From NCBI GenBank assembly GCA_965237445.1, contig OZ250142.1, positions 2,728,001-2,792,000 of the forward strand: a stretch of 64,000 bases of DNA, given 5' to 3'. The notes under the pieces are model-generated. The model was not told the origin of the DNA. It saw only the letters and a list, made by a program, of their open reading frames with translations, and made no database searches. The stretch comes from G963668185 sp965237445. Its GTDB lineage: Bacteria > Chloroflexota > Dehalococcoidia > Lucifugimonadales > G963668185. Within the stretch, counting starts at the first letter, position 1. The number at the start of each line of letters is the position of its first letter. Position numbers and translations under genes: made by a program. Below are positions 27,280-38,243 of this stretch, piece by piece.

Positions 27280-30200
27280 TTACGTACTTTCCTGGGCTGA
27301 CTGGGGAACAACGCTTCCGCGTCTCATGGCTCTTTGAATCAGGTTGGGGATGCTCTCGTTCACCAGCGTGTAGACGACGGGAACGACGATCAGGGTCAGA
27401 ACCGTCGAACTCACGAGTCCACCGATGACAACCGTCGCGAGCTCCGCACCGATTATGCCTCCCGATTCCTCAACGAACACAGCGAGAGGCAGCAGGGCCA
27501 TGCTGGTCGTAAGCGCGGTCATCAGGATCGGTCTGAGCCTTATCCGGCCGCCGCGCATAAGCGCCTCATACACGGACAACCCGCGACGTTCGCGGAGCTG
27601 TTCCACAAACGAGATGAGCACAATGGCGTTGGTGACGACGATCCCAATCAACATGAGCAGCCCCATCATCGCCGGGAGGCCCAGGGAACGCCCGGTGAGT
27701 AGAAGAGCGACCATCGCTCCCATAATCGCCAGCGGCAGGCTGGTCACGATCACGAAGGGGTTCCGGAGGGAGCCAAGCGCCGCGACCATGACGAGATACA
27801 CCAGCACGATGCCGATACCCATCGCGATGAAGATCGCTTCGAAGCCTTCCGCAATCTGCTGGAACACTCCGCCGTTCGTCACGTCGACTCCGGAGGGAAG
27901 GTCAAGTTCGTCTATCTTCTCCTGAATTGCCACTCCTACGGCTTGAGCGTCATCCGACGTTATGCTCCCGGTGATGCTTGCCGAGCGGAAGCCATCTGTC
28001 CTGGTAATGGTGACCGGTCCAGCCTGCGATCGTATCTCCGCAACATCGCCCAAGGTTGTTGACCCGAGAGGCCCCGCAATCGCAAGCCCTTCCAGGCTCT
28101 CCAGACCGCGCAAGCCGGTGGAGTCCATGCTCAGCGCGACGTCCACCGGGCCCTGCTCGGTAAGCATGCTGGCTACATTCCGTTGGACAAAGAACTGGTT
28201 CACCTGTAAAGCAACCTGCTGAGCGCTGAGCCCGACTGCGGCCGCTCGTGCCGGGTCGACGTCGACCACGATTTCATCTCTTGCATCGCTAACGTTGCTC
28301 GTCACGTTGGCAATGCCATCCAATGCAGCAAGCTTGTCCATCAGCTCAAGAGCGGCCAAAGAAACATGCTGGTAGTCGTTGCCCGTAATTGTCACTTCCA
28401 GCCCTGCCGACGGAGGCCCGCTGTTCACCTCCATGATGTTTACCGTTCGGCCTTCTCGGCCTTCAAGCTCGTTTCGCCACGAATCTACGATGTCTTCCGG
28501 GGCCTCTTCATTGAGCTTGACGAAGGTGTTGGACTCGTTGAGCCCACCGGGTACATTGGCACCGAATGACACGGCCGGGCTACCCACGGTAGAGAGGTAC
28601 ACTTCCGCATGCTCCTCGATTTCCGCTTCCAGATCGTCCACCTCTGCCAGCGTCTCACCTACGGGCGTTCCTGGAGGCAGGGTCATGTCCACGTTGACGT
28701 ATCGCTCGCTTCTTCCCTCAAACAGATTGACGGGGATCAAGGCCACCACGCCGAGACTGCCGAGCGTAACCACAACTGCGGCCACGACCGTGATCGCCTT
28801 GTGCCGGAGCGCCCAACCCAGAACAGGGGTGTATACCCGCTGGAGCCAAGTATCGGTGTCCGGCAGATCGTCGGTCTCCCCTACTCCCTCGGGCAGGTCG
28901 CCTTGTCTCAGGACGTAGCTGCCCAGTACCGGCACCGCCGTAAGCGCCACGAGCAGCGAGGCCAGCAGCGCGAAGCTGACCGTCAGCGCGAAGGGGAAGA
29001 AGAACGCTCCCACGAGCCCTTCGAGGAATGCCAGAGGCACGAAAACTACTATGGTGGTGAGCGTTGAAGCGATGATCGCAGGCCCCACCTCTGTGGTCGC
29101 CTCGAGGGCCGCGCTCAGCCGAGGCCTCCCGGCCTGGATGTTTCGGTAGACGTTCTCAAGCACGACGATGCTGTCATCAACAACCCTGCCCACCGATATG
29201 GCGAGGCCGCCAAGTGTCATGAAGTTCAACGCGAGGCCCTGCCAGCTCATCAACAGTACGGCCGTGAAGATGCTGAGCGGAATTGACAGCCCAATCACTA
29301 ACGTCGGACGCAACGTTGTCAGGATGCCTACAACGGCGGTAGGGCGGAGCGTCAGGAAGAAGATGAACACTACCGTCACGGCCAAGCAACAGGCCCAGCA
29401 CCGCTTCTCTCTCGAGGGTGCTGATCTGGTTCTGAATTACCGGCCCGTCGTTGGAGATCGTAACGATCTCGACTCCTGGAGGCAGATCGTCAATGTCATC
29501 CAGCCTTTCGAGGACCGCCGCCGTTACATCTATGGTGTTGGCGTCCGGGTCCTTTATCACGGACACACCTATGCTTGGCTTGCCGTTCGTGCGGGAGATA
29601 CTGGTCGCCATTCCGGTGCTCAGCGATATGCCGGCTATCTCCCCGAGCGTCACCGGCGTCGGCGGGTCTCCGGTTGCCGCGCCGGGGTCCATTTGGGAAA
29701 CCTGCGAGAAGCCCACCGTCAGGTTCCTCAGATCATCGAGCGACTCGTATCGGCTTGCCGTCTTGATCGGAAATACTTTTCCATCGCTGTCGCTGACGGT
29801 CCCTCCCGGTAGCGCCACGTTGTTGTCCGCCAGCGCTCGCGAGACCTGGAAAAGGGATATTCCCTTTTCCTCGATCTTCTCGGGGTCCACTACCACATTC
29901 GCCTGTAGCTGCACCTCACCGGCGACCTCAACGCTGAAGACGCCACTAACGTCCGAGATGACCGGCAAGACCTTGGAATCGAGAATTTCCTGCAGCTCCA
30001 GCAGTTCACGATCGCCGGTAATGCTGAGCTGAAGAACGGGGAAGGCGTCCGGGTCGACTCGGCCAACGATTGGGGCAGAAACGAGGTCCGGGAATGAAAT
30101 GGAGCTCAGCGAAGAGCTTGTTTCGCTCTCTGCCTGGGCCATATCTGTGCCATATTCAAAGGTTGCGAGCACAATGGACCTGTTCTCCGACGAGAAGGTC

Positions 30201-30445
30201 TGGACAGTATCGAGTCCCTCGAGTCCAGCCATCGCGCGCTCTATCGGCTCGGTTACATCTCGGGCGACCGCCTCAGGGTTGGCCGATGGGTAGAACGTCG
30301 TGACAGTCACGAGCGGAAAATCGATCTCAGGAAACAGTTCGACCGGAAGCGATCTGTAAGTGAATACCCCGCCCGCGAGGACAAGTACTACTACCAGCGT
30401 AGTTACAGAACGCCGGCTCAATGCCACTCTAGTAATCCATTCCAC
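27280..30445 (-). pseudogene. RND family efflux transporter (AcrB/CzcA-like), interrupted by a frameshift
   Basis: Two overlapping frames make one RND exporter of about 1055 aa, the normal length. The first covers residues 1 to about 354 (MEWITRVALSRRSVTTLVVV, first helix and porter domain). The second supplies the rest, including the helix with GGLAISVGRVVDDSIVVLEN, which carries the Asp pair of the proton relay. The switch is near 29383, where one extra base follows a CTT codon: LGLLL in one frame continues AVTVVFIFFLTLRP in the other. Read across, nothing else is missing. It may be a sequence error, a real lesion or, less likely, recoding. Confidence 0.8.
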
Positions 30446-31149
30446 CGTTGCTACCCCTTCACTTCAGATGCAGAGCTATGACGATCCGACCGGCTTGCAA
30501 TGGTCTCCTGCGCCCCTGCCACAGACTGGCGCCGACAAGTCCAGACTTCGCCCCCGTGATGCGTACATTCCTGTGGCAATGGCGCTCAACAACACGCGCA
30601 TTCGAGGGCAGGTCAATCTATCGAGGTCTCTCACAGCCGGGACACTCGTGTGGTAGAGAGAAGAATGAAAGAGAGGCGGCGGTGGCTCCCGCTGCGTCTC
30701 AACATGCGACAGCCATCCTCGATCGCCAATTGAAGATTCAATGGAGTTGGCAGGTCATGCCGCATCCACAAGATCCCCATCCTCGCAACTGAATACTTGG
30801 ACGTCTCAACCAGACAAGCTCATTATTCGCTGTCATTGTTATTATGCCCTCAACGACGAGCGGCATGTAAACAGTTGGTGACGCGAATTCACATAGGCGA
30901 ATGTCATCATTCGAACCGCCGAGGCCGAGAGGACGATCCTAAGAAGGCTAATCGATTGCTGCCGGCCTTTGGCCGCAATCTGGGCTCAACGCGTCAGATC
31001 TTTGACGAACGGCTGGCCATGACACCACCACGCTCCCGGCCATCCAGCACTTAGCGGACACTGAACGCTCCGCAGGGGGTAGGTCTTCTTGTCATGCACA
31101 ATGAAGCGTGCCGAGGCCTGGAGTTTCGATAGATTGAGGAACGGTCATC
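30446..31149. other. Non-coding stretch upstream of the RND gene
   Basis: About 700 bp between the start of the minus-strand RND gene and a short open frame at 31150. Base composition drops relative to the genes. None of the short frames shows a family signature or a convincing ribosome site. It may contain decayed sequence that I cannot recognise. Confidence 0.45.
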
Positions 31150-31293
31150 AATGTTGGACTTTGAAGAGCGAGGGCCCAGTTCATTTCATTGGAGTGCTCT
31201 TGCGTTCACAACGGGAAGCAATAGGACCGTGTACCCGGAGGCGATGGCCAACAGGAAATGGTACATGCTGGAGTTCGCTCGTTCGCGTTGAGT
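31150..31293 (+). pseudogene. Possible gene fragment, 47 codons
   Basis: ATG at 31150 opens a 47-codon frame ending in TGA. Its C-terminal part has strongly protein-like composition (NRTVYPEAMANRKWYMLEFA) and sits directly upstream of the Rieske pseudogene. The frame is closed by TAG shortly upstream. I do not recognise the family. It could be the tail of a decayed gene or chance. Confidence 0.25.
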
Positions 31294-31376
31294 AAGGAAT
31301 GGTCGCCGCGTCATCGCTGCGTAGTTTGAGTGAAGGATACTGCCTACCCGATGAACCAATGCAGGAGCCTGGTCTG

Positions 31377-32451
31377 ATGGCAACCAGACTAAGGACGTTC
31401 GAGTACGCTCAATCGCTTTTCCCTTTCCCGGAAGGCTGGTACTTCGTTGCGAGCCGCAAGGCCGTGCTGAAAGACAAGCTCCTTCAGAAGACGTGGATGG
31501 GAGAGAACATCGTTGTGTGGTGCGACGACGATGGCCGTGTGTGCGTCGCCGAAGCGTACTGTCCGCACCTGGGAGCTGACCTGGGCCCCGGCGGCGGCAG
31601 CATTTGCAGCGGACGGCTGGTCTGCCCCTTCCATGGCTACGAGTTCGACACAACCGGGCAGTGCGTCGCTACGCCGTATGCGGACCCGCCCAGGACGGCC
31701 AGGTTGCGAGTCTTCGAGACAAGGGAGGTGCTCGACCTGGTCTTCGCCTAGTGGGGCATCGATGGGCGGGAACCGCAATGGGACCTGCCGGCGGAACCGC
31801 CGGACCAGGCGTCTTGGAGCGGCCTCGAAATCAGGTCCCTGCGTTTCGCCGGCCATCCCCAGGAAACTACCGAGAACTCGGTTGATTTGGCCCATCTTGC
31901 GCTACGTACACGGCTACGGAAGTGTGGACCGCGTCGGTCCAGCATCTTTTGATGGACACCGCCTGCAGAGCAGGTTCAATTTCAGGAGCAAGCGGAGGAT
32001 CGCCAAGATCGCAAAGTTTTCACTAGATGTCTCAGCCAGCGCTGACATCTATGGACTGGGATACTCTTACGTTTCGATACGAGAACGGTCCATAGGAATG
32101 GAAATGCGACTCTGGATACTGGCGACACCTGTGGACGGCACCCTCATAGACCTTTCAATCGCGTCCCAGGTTAGAGAAATTCGAAGCCCGAAGCGGTGGC
32201 TTGCCGGACTGGGTTTTCTTCCTGTGAAGCTGCGCGCGCCGCTAATGAACAAGTTCATTGTGGCGTTTCAGCGGCATGACGTGTTGCAGGATGTGATCAT
32301 CTGGAGCCGCAAGAGATTCGAGCCTCGCCCGAAGCTATGCAGGTCCGATGGCGAGATCATGCCCTTCCGAGCTTATTGTGCCCAGTTCTATCCCGAATCA
32401 TGTGACTCAACGAGTCCGAGTTCTGTGACGCCTGAGCGTGCTGCAGAATGA
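31377..32451 (+). pseudogene. Rieske non-heme iron oxygenase (cholesterol 7-desaturase/KshA-like), broken
   Basis: ATG at 31377 after AGGAG opens a Rieske oxygenase. The [2Fe-2S] site is intact: CPHLGADL then CPFHGYEF (residues about 62-85). The frame is then cut by TAG at 31749 (VFA-stop-WGIDGREP continues in frame). An extra base near 31899 next splits the iron site, whose corrected reading is NSVDLAHLRYVHGYG, a D-x2-H-x4-H pattern. The C-terminal part ends FRAYCAQFYPE, as in Neverland/DAF-36-type sterol desaturases. Corrected length is about 357 aa. Two independent lesions favour a real pseudogene. Confidence 0.8.
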
Positions 32452-32715
32452 GCGCCTCAGTCGGCTGTGGGAACGCTGGCGCACAATTGCATTGGAGTGG
32501 GCGTCTGCAATCACCCGGCCACCAGTGCAAGCAACCAGCCTGAAGGCTGCGATCAGCCAGTGGGGCGATACCAGCCGCAAAACTGCACCGAGCTTAAGGT
32601 GGCCACAGGAAGGAAATCGGGGAAGGCAGAGAGTGTCTCGATTACAGCGAAGGGTGCTGTCTGAGCCGCGTCATGCTGCCGTGTTCCATCGCAAGTTCAG
32701 CTAGGAGTTTAGGCC

Positions 32716-35196
32716 ATTAGCAAGTTCTTGAGTTGGCTGAGTTGGCTGGTAACGGTCCGTCCGTACATCACGCTGGGCGTCCTCGTCTTAATCACAGTCG
32801 TTCTGGCCGCGGGAGCAACGCGGCGCACCCCCCCCCGCCGGAGACGGCAGCAACCCTTCCGCAAGACAGCGCCGTTGCCAAAGTCCTTGTAGAGATCGAT
32901 GAGCTGTTCGGGGACTCAGGCGAGGCGAGGGTCGTAACCCTCCTCTTCCGCGGAAACGCGATTACGCCGGATGGTCTCTCCCAGATGGACACGCTGATCG
33001 GCGAACTTGTCAGCGATCCCAGCGTTGGCTCAATTCTGGCCCCGGGCAATCCAGTGATTGCTCCGTCTTTCCTGGTCAAACTAATGCTACAGGTAGAGAG
33101 CTTCGAGTCCGTTACGCAGGCCGACATCGACTCTGCTCGCGGCCCTCCCGAACTTGAACAGGCGATCGCCGCAATGACCGGCACCGACACTGACGGCACA
33201 GCGGTTGCGGTCGCGACGATCCGCCTGCGCGACACAGGCGACGAACGAATAGAGAACGCCGAAAGGCGGATCAACGAACTCGCCGCCACGGATGTTGGAC
33301 CTCTGCGCGTAAGCAGCGTCTCTACCGTGGTGGTTGAGGACGAGTACAAGAGGGCCACAGAGGAGGGGATGCTGCCTCTGATCGGGCTCTCGTTCCTCTT
33401 GATTGCTGCGCTGTTACTGTTGTTCATGCGCTCGATCTCGGACCTCTTGCTCACGCTGGCTGGACTTCTCATGTCCATTATCTGGATTGCCGGTACGGAA
33501 GGCTGGCTCGGGCCGAACGCCCTGGGCATTACTGGACCTCCAAACTCGCTTACCGCGATGGTCCCGATCATTGTGATCGGCCTCACCGTGGACTACGCGA
33601 TTCAGATAATTTCGAATTACCGAGAGCAGCGCACGGCCGGTGAGCCTGTGGTAGAGGCAATTCGCACGGGTTGGCGTAACGTTAGTATCCCTGCTCATAC
33701 TTGCCGCCGTCACGACGATTGTGAGCCTTCTCGCCAGCCTGTTCTCCCCAATAGGAATTGTCGGCGATTTCGGCATCGTCGCCGGTCTGGGTGTTGGGAT
33801 GAGCCTGATCGTGATGCTGACGCTAGTGCCGGCAGGCCGGACGATCATCGACCGGAGGCGTGAGGCACGAGGCACGCTGACGCCGCCACGTCTAATTGCG
33901 AACGCCTTGCCCGGCGTCGGTGGGATGGCAGAGCTGCTCGGCAGGCAGATCACCAGCCGGCCCGCCCCTTATCTCATCGGAGTAGCCGCGGTGACAATTG
34001 GACTCGGGTTTGCCGCCACAGGCCTAGAGTCCGAGTTCAGCATCCGTGACATCCTGCCACGAGGTGGGGACCTGCTCAAGGATATGAACACCCTGGATGC
34101 TGCGGTCGGCGGTTCGACCGAGATGGCGAGTGTGCTCGTGAAAGCCGAGGTCACCGAAACTCGCACGCTCCTCAACACGCTCGACTTGACCAATGCGTTC
34201 GAGGACGAAGGGCGCCGCCCACGTGCGGCCGCGGGACCGATCCAGGCATCCTATGAGTTGTACTTGCTTGACTGGACGCACGACAGCGGCGAGCCGGGCG
34301 ACAAATACGATCCGGAACTCGCGGACCTCCTCACGAAAGCCACCACCGGACTGCAAATCGACCCCGTGCACATGCAGGAATTGCTCAACAAGCTCGAGGC
34401 GATAGAACCCGGTATGGCGCACATTCTGGCCAACGACCCTGAGGGGATCGACGCGATGCTGCTCCAGTTTCCCACCTTCTCAAACGATCCCGCTCAGACC
34501 AGGGCACTCCAGGGGGAGATAGAGGGACTTTGGCTCGGTGATAGCGGCGAACTCACGGCGACTTCGGAAAGCATCATTTCCGTAACCGTTACCGACGCGA
34601 TTACAGCGCGTCAAACGGAGTCCATTAGCACTACCATTGTTGCGGCCTTTACCGTACTCGCCGTCTTCTTCTGGGTCACGGTGCGCCAGCCCGCGCTCGC
34701 GTTCATCGCGGTGGGGCCGATAGTGCTCGTACTTGTCTCGGTTCTGGGGACGATGGCCCTACTCGGGATCCCATACACAATCATAACGTCCATCATTACG
34801 GCACTCTCAATCGGCATAGGCGTTGATTACACGATCCACATGATCCATCGGTACCGTGAGGAGCACTCTCACGTCCGCGACCCTGAGAAAGCGGCGATTC
34901 GGACTCTCGCGACGACAGGCTCGGCGCTGCTAGGCTCCGCCCTGACGACCGCGCTTGGCCTCGGAGTACTGGTTGCCTCGCCACTTGCAGCCTCTCAACA
35001 GTTCGGCTTTACAGCGGCAATTACGATCGCTTACTCGCTGATAGTTTCCATTCTGGTTGTGCCGCCCGCCATGACCGTGTGGGGCGCATACCAGAACATG
35101 CGGCTGCGCTCGACAGTTCAGCGCTGGGAGAAGGAGCTCGACGAAGAGATCGACGCAGTGTTCAGGAGCCAGGAACTGGAACAGGAGGGGGCGTAG
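32716..35196 (+). pseudogene. MMPL/RND-superfamily exporter (HpnN-like), multiply disrupted
   Basis: Corrected product is about 825 aa: two repeats, each a helix, a large extracytoplasmic domain and a group of helices (LTVDYAIQIISNYREQ in the first, IGVDYTIHMIHRYREEH in the second). Three defects are visible. An AGGAG site is followed at the right distance by ATT, not ATG, at 32716 (then SKFLSWLSW). A run of nine C at 32828-32836 puts the first helix out of frame with the next domain. One extra base near 33690 shifts the frame back. Related proteins move hopanoids or other lipids. Either a decayed gene or a badly read stretch. Confidence 0.78.
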
Positions 35197-35369
35197 GCCT
35201 CAACGGCGTCGATGCGGCATAACCGCGGCCTGATGGACGAGGCCAGCCTCCCGTTGGGCTAGTGCGGGCCCAGGTGGCGACGCCGTAGCGTCAAGGTTGG
35301 CGTTGCCGGTTAGGCGATAGAAGGCTCACCGATGCGCAGCCACGCCTGAAGTTCAGGTGGCCATGCGCC

Positions 35370-36980
35370 TCAGACCTCGAAGTGGCGCCTCTTCTCAGCA
35401 ATACGGAACTTTAGCTTCTTGCTCGGCTTCATCGATGGCAAGGGGTTGAACCGCAGCTTGTAGTTCTCCGGGAACACTTCGATCTTGAAGTAGTGCGCGA
35501 CCATGAGCACGCTCACGGCCAACTGAAGCTCCATCCACCGGTAACCGAGGCACGTGTGTGTGCCGAGGCCATAGGGCGCGTACCCGGGACTGTGGTGCTC
35601 ATTGCGCGGGGCTCGGTAGCGTTCGATATCAACCTTGAAGGGTTCGGGGAAGACATCTTCCATGTAATGTGAGGCCGTCTGGGCAATGAACAATTTTGTC
35701 CCGACCGGTATTTCATGGTCCTCGACAACGCACGAATTCATAACGTTTCTGATCGACATCGGGACTATCGGATACATGCGCAAACATTCCATGAGGAAGC
35801 GATGCGTGACGTCGATCGCTGACGGCGTGAAGTCCTTCGAATCCGGATCACCGTTGTCGAACAGTACATCGGCTTCTTGCTGAATTCTGGCGTAGAGCTC
35901 CGGCTGCGATGCGAGTGCATACAGTGCGAAGCTGTATGCATCGCCAAGGTAGACGCTGGCAATCAACGCCGCCGATATGGCGAATCGCAAGTTTGTCTCC
36001 GGAACGAACTGCGGATCGCTTGCGTGAAGGCTTAGCAAGTCGTCGGCCAGGTCCCTAGGGCTGTCAGCGCGCTGGGCAGGCGTGTGTACGCTCTGGACTC
36101 GTTCGAGCAACGTTTCGATTGACCTTGCGCGGCGTCTCATGCCCGGAGTCTTGAGCATGCACTTGGGAAGGATCTTAATGATGTGAGTGTTGAGGGCCCG
36201 CTCCTTGTACGTCATAAGGTCATCGAGTATGTCCTGGGAATCAACGCTCACAAAGAGCGGTGAGATCTGTGCGTTTATCATCCGGCGGCACAGGCTCGTC
36301 GCAGAGAAAACGTCTCCTACTTCCCAATCTGCCAGGTAATTGCGGGCATAGCCATACAGATCGTCCAGCCGTCCCATCAGCCTTCCGCGAGAATACGCTG
36401 GAGACAGAGACTTACGAAGCCGGAAATGCTCGGCGCCGTCCAGCGAAGGCAAGACTCCGGACGCTCCGTAGACCTTCTCGAAGTCAGCGAAGTAGTCCTT
36501 CGCTCTCAGGTACATGCGCCCCCGCCGATGCACCCACCTGTTTGTCTCCGGCCCAGCCACAAAGATCATCGGCTTTGAAAAGGGCGGCCGGATCTCAAAC
36601 ACCGGACCGTACTCTTTGGCAAGGTCGGCGAAGAGAGCGGGCACGTTACCGTCGCGAATGTGCGGGTTCAAGAGCAGCTTTGGCAGCGATACTCTCGCAA
36701 TCTTCTTGGTAAGCGCGGAACGTCTTAGCAACGGCCCGGCCAGGTTGTGAGAGACGGCTTGTGCGATGGACCGGCCGATCAAGTCCATCCTGCAGATGAA
36801 CTCGATTCGCTTTTCTGCTTCCTCATCAAGCTGAAACATGAAACGAAAGACGTCGCAAGTGTTGATGAGACAGATAATGATGACGTCCCTGGGGTCAGGA
36901 ATCTCATTGTTGAAGATGGCCCTGCTGATGCGAGTCTTGACGAAGTCTGCCCCTGCATCATCCGGGGCGCTGCCAAACAC
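35370..36980 (-). CDS. Cytochrome P450 with the C-terminal part of a GPP34 domain
   Basis: A 536-aa open frame from GTG at 36980. Residues 1 to about 85 continue the GPP34 domain of the upstream frame (PDPRDVIIICLINTC). The cytochrome P450 follows: ExxR in FLMECLRMYP and the heme loop YGLGTHTCLGYR with the ligand Cys. The heme loop has Tyr for the usual Phe. The I-helix has LGDAYS where AGxDT is usual, so oxygen activation may be atypical. The frame is directly continuous with the upstream GPP34 frame apart from one TAA, so this is best read as the second part of a fusion protein. Confidence 0.82.
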   Translation of the reverse strand: MFGSAPDDAGADFVKTRISRAIFNNEIPDPRDVIIICLINTCDVFRFMFQLDEEAEKRIEFICRMDLIGRSIAQAVSHNLAGPLLRRSALTKKIARVSLPKLLLNPHIRDGNVPALFADLAKEYGPVFEIRPPFSKPMIFVAGPETNRWVHRRGRMYLRAKDYFADFEKVYGASGVLPSLDGAEHFRLRKSLSPAYSRGRLMGRLDDLYGYARNYLADWEVGDVFSATSLCRRMINAQISPLFVSVDSQDILDDLMTYKERALNTHIIKILPKCMLKTPGMRRRARSIETLLERVQSVHTPAQRADSPRDLADDLLSLHASDPQFVPETNLRFAISAALIASVYLGDAYSFALYALASQPELYARIQQEADVLFDNGDPDSKDFTPSAIDVTHRFLMECLRMYPIVPMSIRNVMNSCVVEDHEIPVGTKLFIAQTASHYMEDVFPEPFKVDIERYRAPRNEHHSPGYAPYGLGTHTCLGYRWMELQLAVSVLMVAHYFKIEVFPENYKLRFNPLPSMKPSKKLKFRIAEKRRHFEV

Positions 36981-37397
36981 TTATGTCTGGCCCGCGTTAC
37001 GTGACAGCGTCCAGAAATCTCCGTCATGATGCTCAAGTATCTCGAGTTCGACCAAGCGGTCCAGAGTCAGATCGATGATCGATTCTGCCTGCGGAGCCAG
37101 GTGTTCGATCCAGAACTGGGCATTTCGTCGTGCCGGCTCTTCCCCGACTTGCATGAGGACTGGGTCGAGGGTGGGATTGCCCGTTGGCGTATGGTCGAGC
37201 AGGAAGAGGGACTCCATGTCAGTGTCGATGCGCGACTCGAGCGAAAGCTCCGCGAGTACGGCGCCGGCAACTGCGCAGTTCAAGTCCCACCCGGGCACCT
37301 GGTGAAAGTACCCGCTCTCCTCATTGAGGAGCATCAAAATGAGTTCTTCGGGCAAACTTAGCTTTTGGGTTGTTAGACGATCTGTTGCAACAGTCAT
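36981..37397 (-). CDS. GPP34 family protein (Golgi phosphoprotein 3 domain), N-terminal part
   Basis: A 137-aa frame with the GPP34 start (LSLPEELILMLLNEESGYFH) and a GGGAG ribosome site 9 bp before ATG. GPP34 proteins are usually 200-230 aa. The missing portion is found, in the same frame, at the beginning of the P450 frame after TAA at 36981-36983. The stop therefore lies inside the domain. Eukaryotic relatives bind phosphoinositides at the Golgi; bacterial function is unknown. If the stop is real, this is a truncated protein or a read-through fusion of about 674 aa. Confidence 0.78.
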   Translation of the reverse strand: MTVATDRLTTQKLSLPEELILMLLNEESGYFHQVPGWDLNCAVAGAVLAELSLESRIDTDMESLFLLDHTPTGNPTLDPVLMQVGEEPARRNAQFWIEHLAPQAESIIDLTLDRLVELEILEHHDGDFWTLSRNAGQT

Positions 37398-37632
37398 CGG
37401 ATCAGTCTCCCGGCGCTAACTCTTTACCCTCTGGCCGCCAATGCTCACCGGACTGAAACAAAGTATGCATTACGCGCCGAAAGCTAGGAAAAGCGCCGTA
37501 TTGCCAGGTATCTCGGCCCGTGCCGGAGCAGGGTGCGTCAAGACGGACGCAGAGTGGCGCGGCGCGTGGCGTCATGGACTCGCGATCCAGACGATTGGTC
37601 AATAGCGATTCGATACTGTTGGCTGATTGCCT

Positions 37633-38243
37633 TTAACCCTTCGCTTTCTTGAAACCCCAGCCGTGAAGGATGCTGCCGTAGTAGTTGAAGGTCCGCCTCG
37701 CATCGGGGTCGTCGAAAGGATAGTCCGCACACAACTGCGTTGCAGCAGCCAATCCACTCACGAAGCACGTCCCCTGGCTGTTGATCAACGTGTGGGCCCC
37801 ACAATGCCAAGTCCGCCGCCTGCCCTGGATGAATCGGAAGAGGTCAGACGACCAAACGACCTCAGGCGCTTGAGCACCCGTTGGAACTGTTCGATCTCGG
37901 ATTGAAGTTGCCTTCTCATGTCGGAATCGAAGTCATGAGCGTAAACCTAGCCCTGGTATTTCACGCTGTAGTTGAACTTCGTATCAAGCACTTCTATTCC
38001 GAACTGCTTCATCAGCAGGACGATGTGCTCATAGACGGAGGGGATTAGGGCCGTCACCGAGATATCGAATGGAATGGAACTGCCGTCGTCCTGCGGCATA
38101 TCGACCATGACCGCATTTCCACCTATCCGGTCCTGGGCCTCGTACAGCCTGAAATCGAATCGGCCGGAGTGGTGATTCAGGCCCCACGCGACGGCCAGCC
38201 CGGAGATTCCTCCGCCGACAATGGCTATGCGCCTCAGTGCTCT
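37633..38243 (-). pseudogene. FAD-dependent oxidoreductase (amine-oxidase type), remnant with internal deletion
   Basis: Read on the minus strand from about 38243. The first part has the FAD-binding motif IAIVGGGISGLAVAWGL, then LYEAQDRIGGNA, and continues through an in-frame TAG (KYQG-stop-VYAHDFDSDMRRQL) for about 110 codons. A different frame then gives about 70 codons matching the family's C-terminus (RTWHCGAHTLINSQG, FNYYGSILHGWGF) up to TAA at 37633. The middle 200-300 residues are absent. It lies just upstream of GPP34-P450 on the same strand. Confidence 0.7.

Noticed and set aside
29383..31899. Possible programmed +1 frameshifting, because the RND and Rieske shifts both occur at CTT-G
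   Set aside because: Neither site has a following stop codon or an upstream Shine-Dalgarno-like stimulator as in prfB. The Rieske gene also has a TAG, and other shifts in the window lack CTT. Coincidence is more likely.
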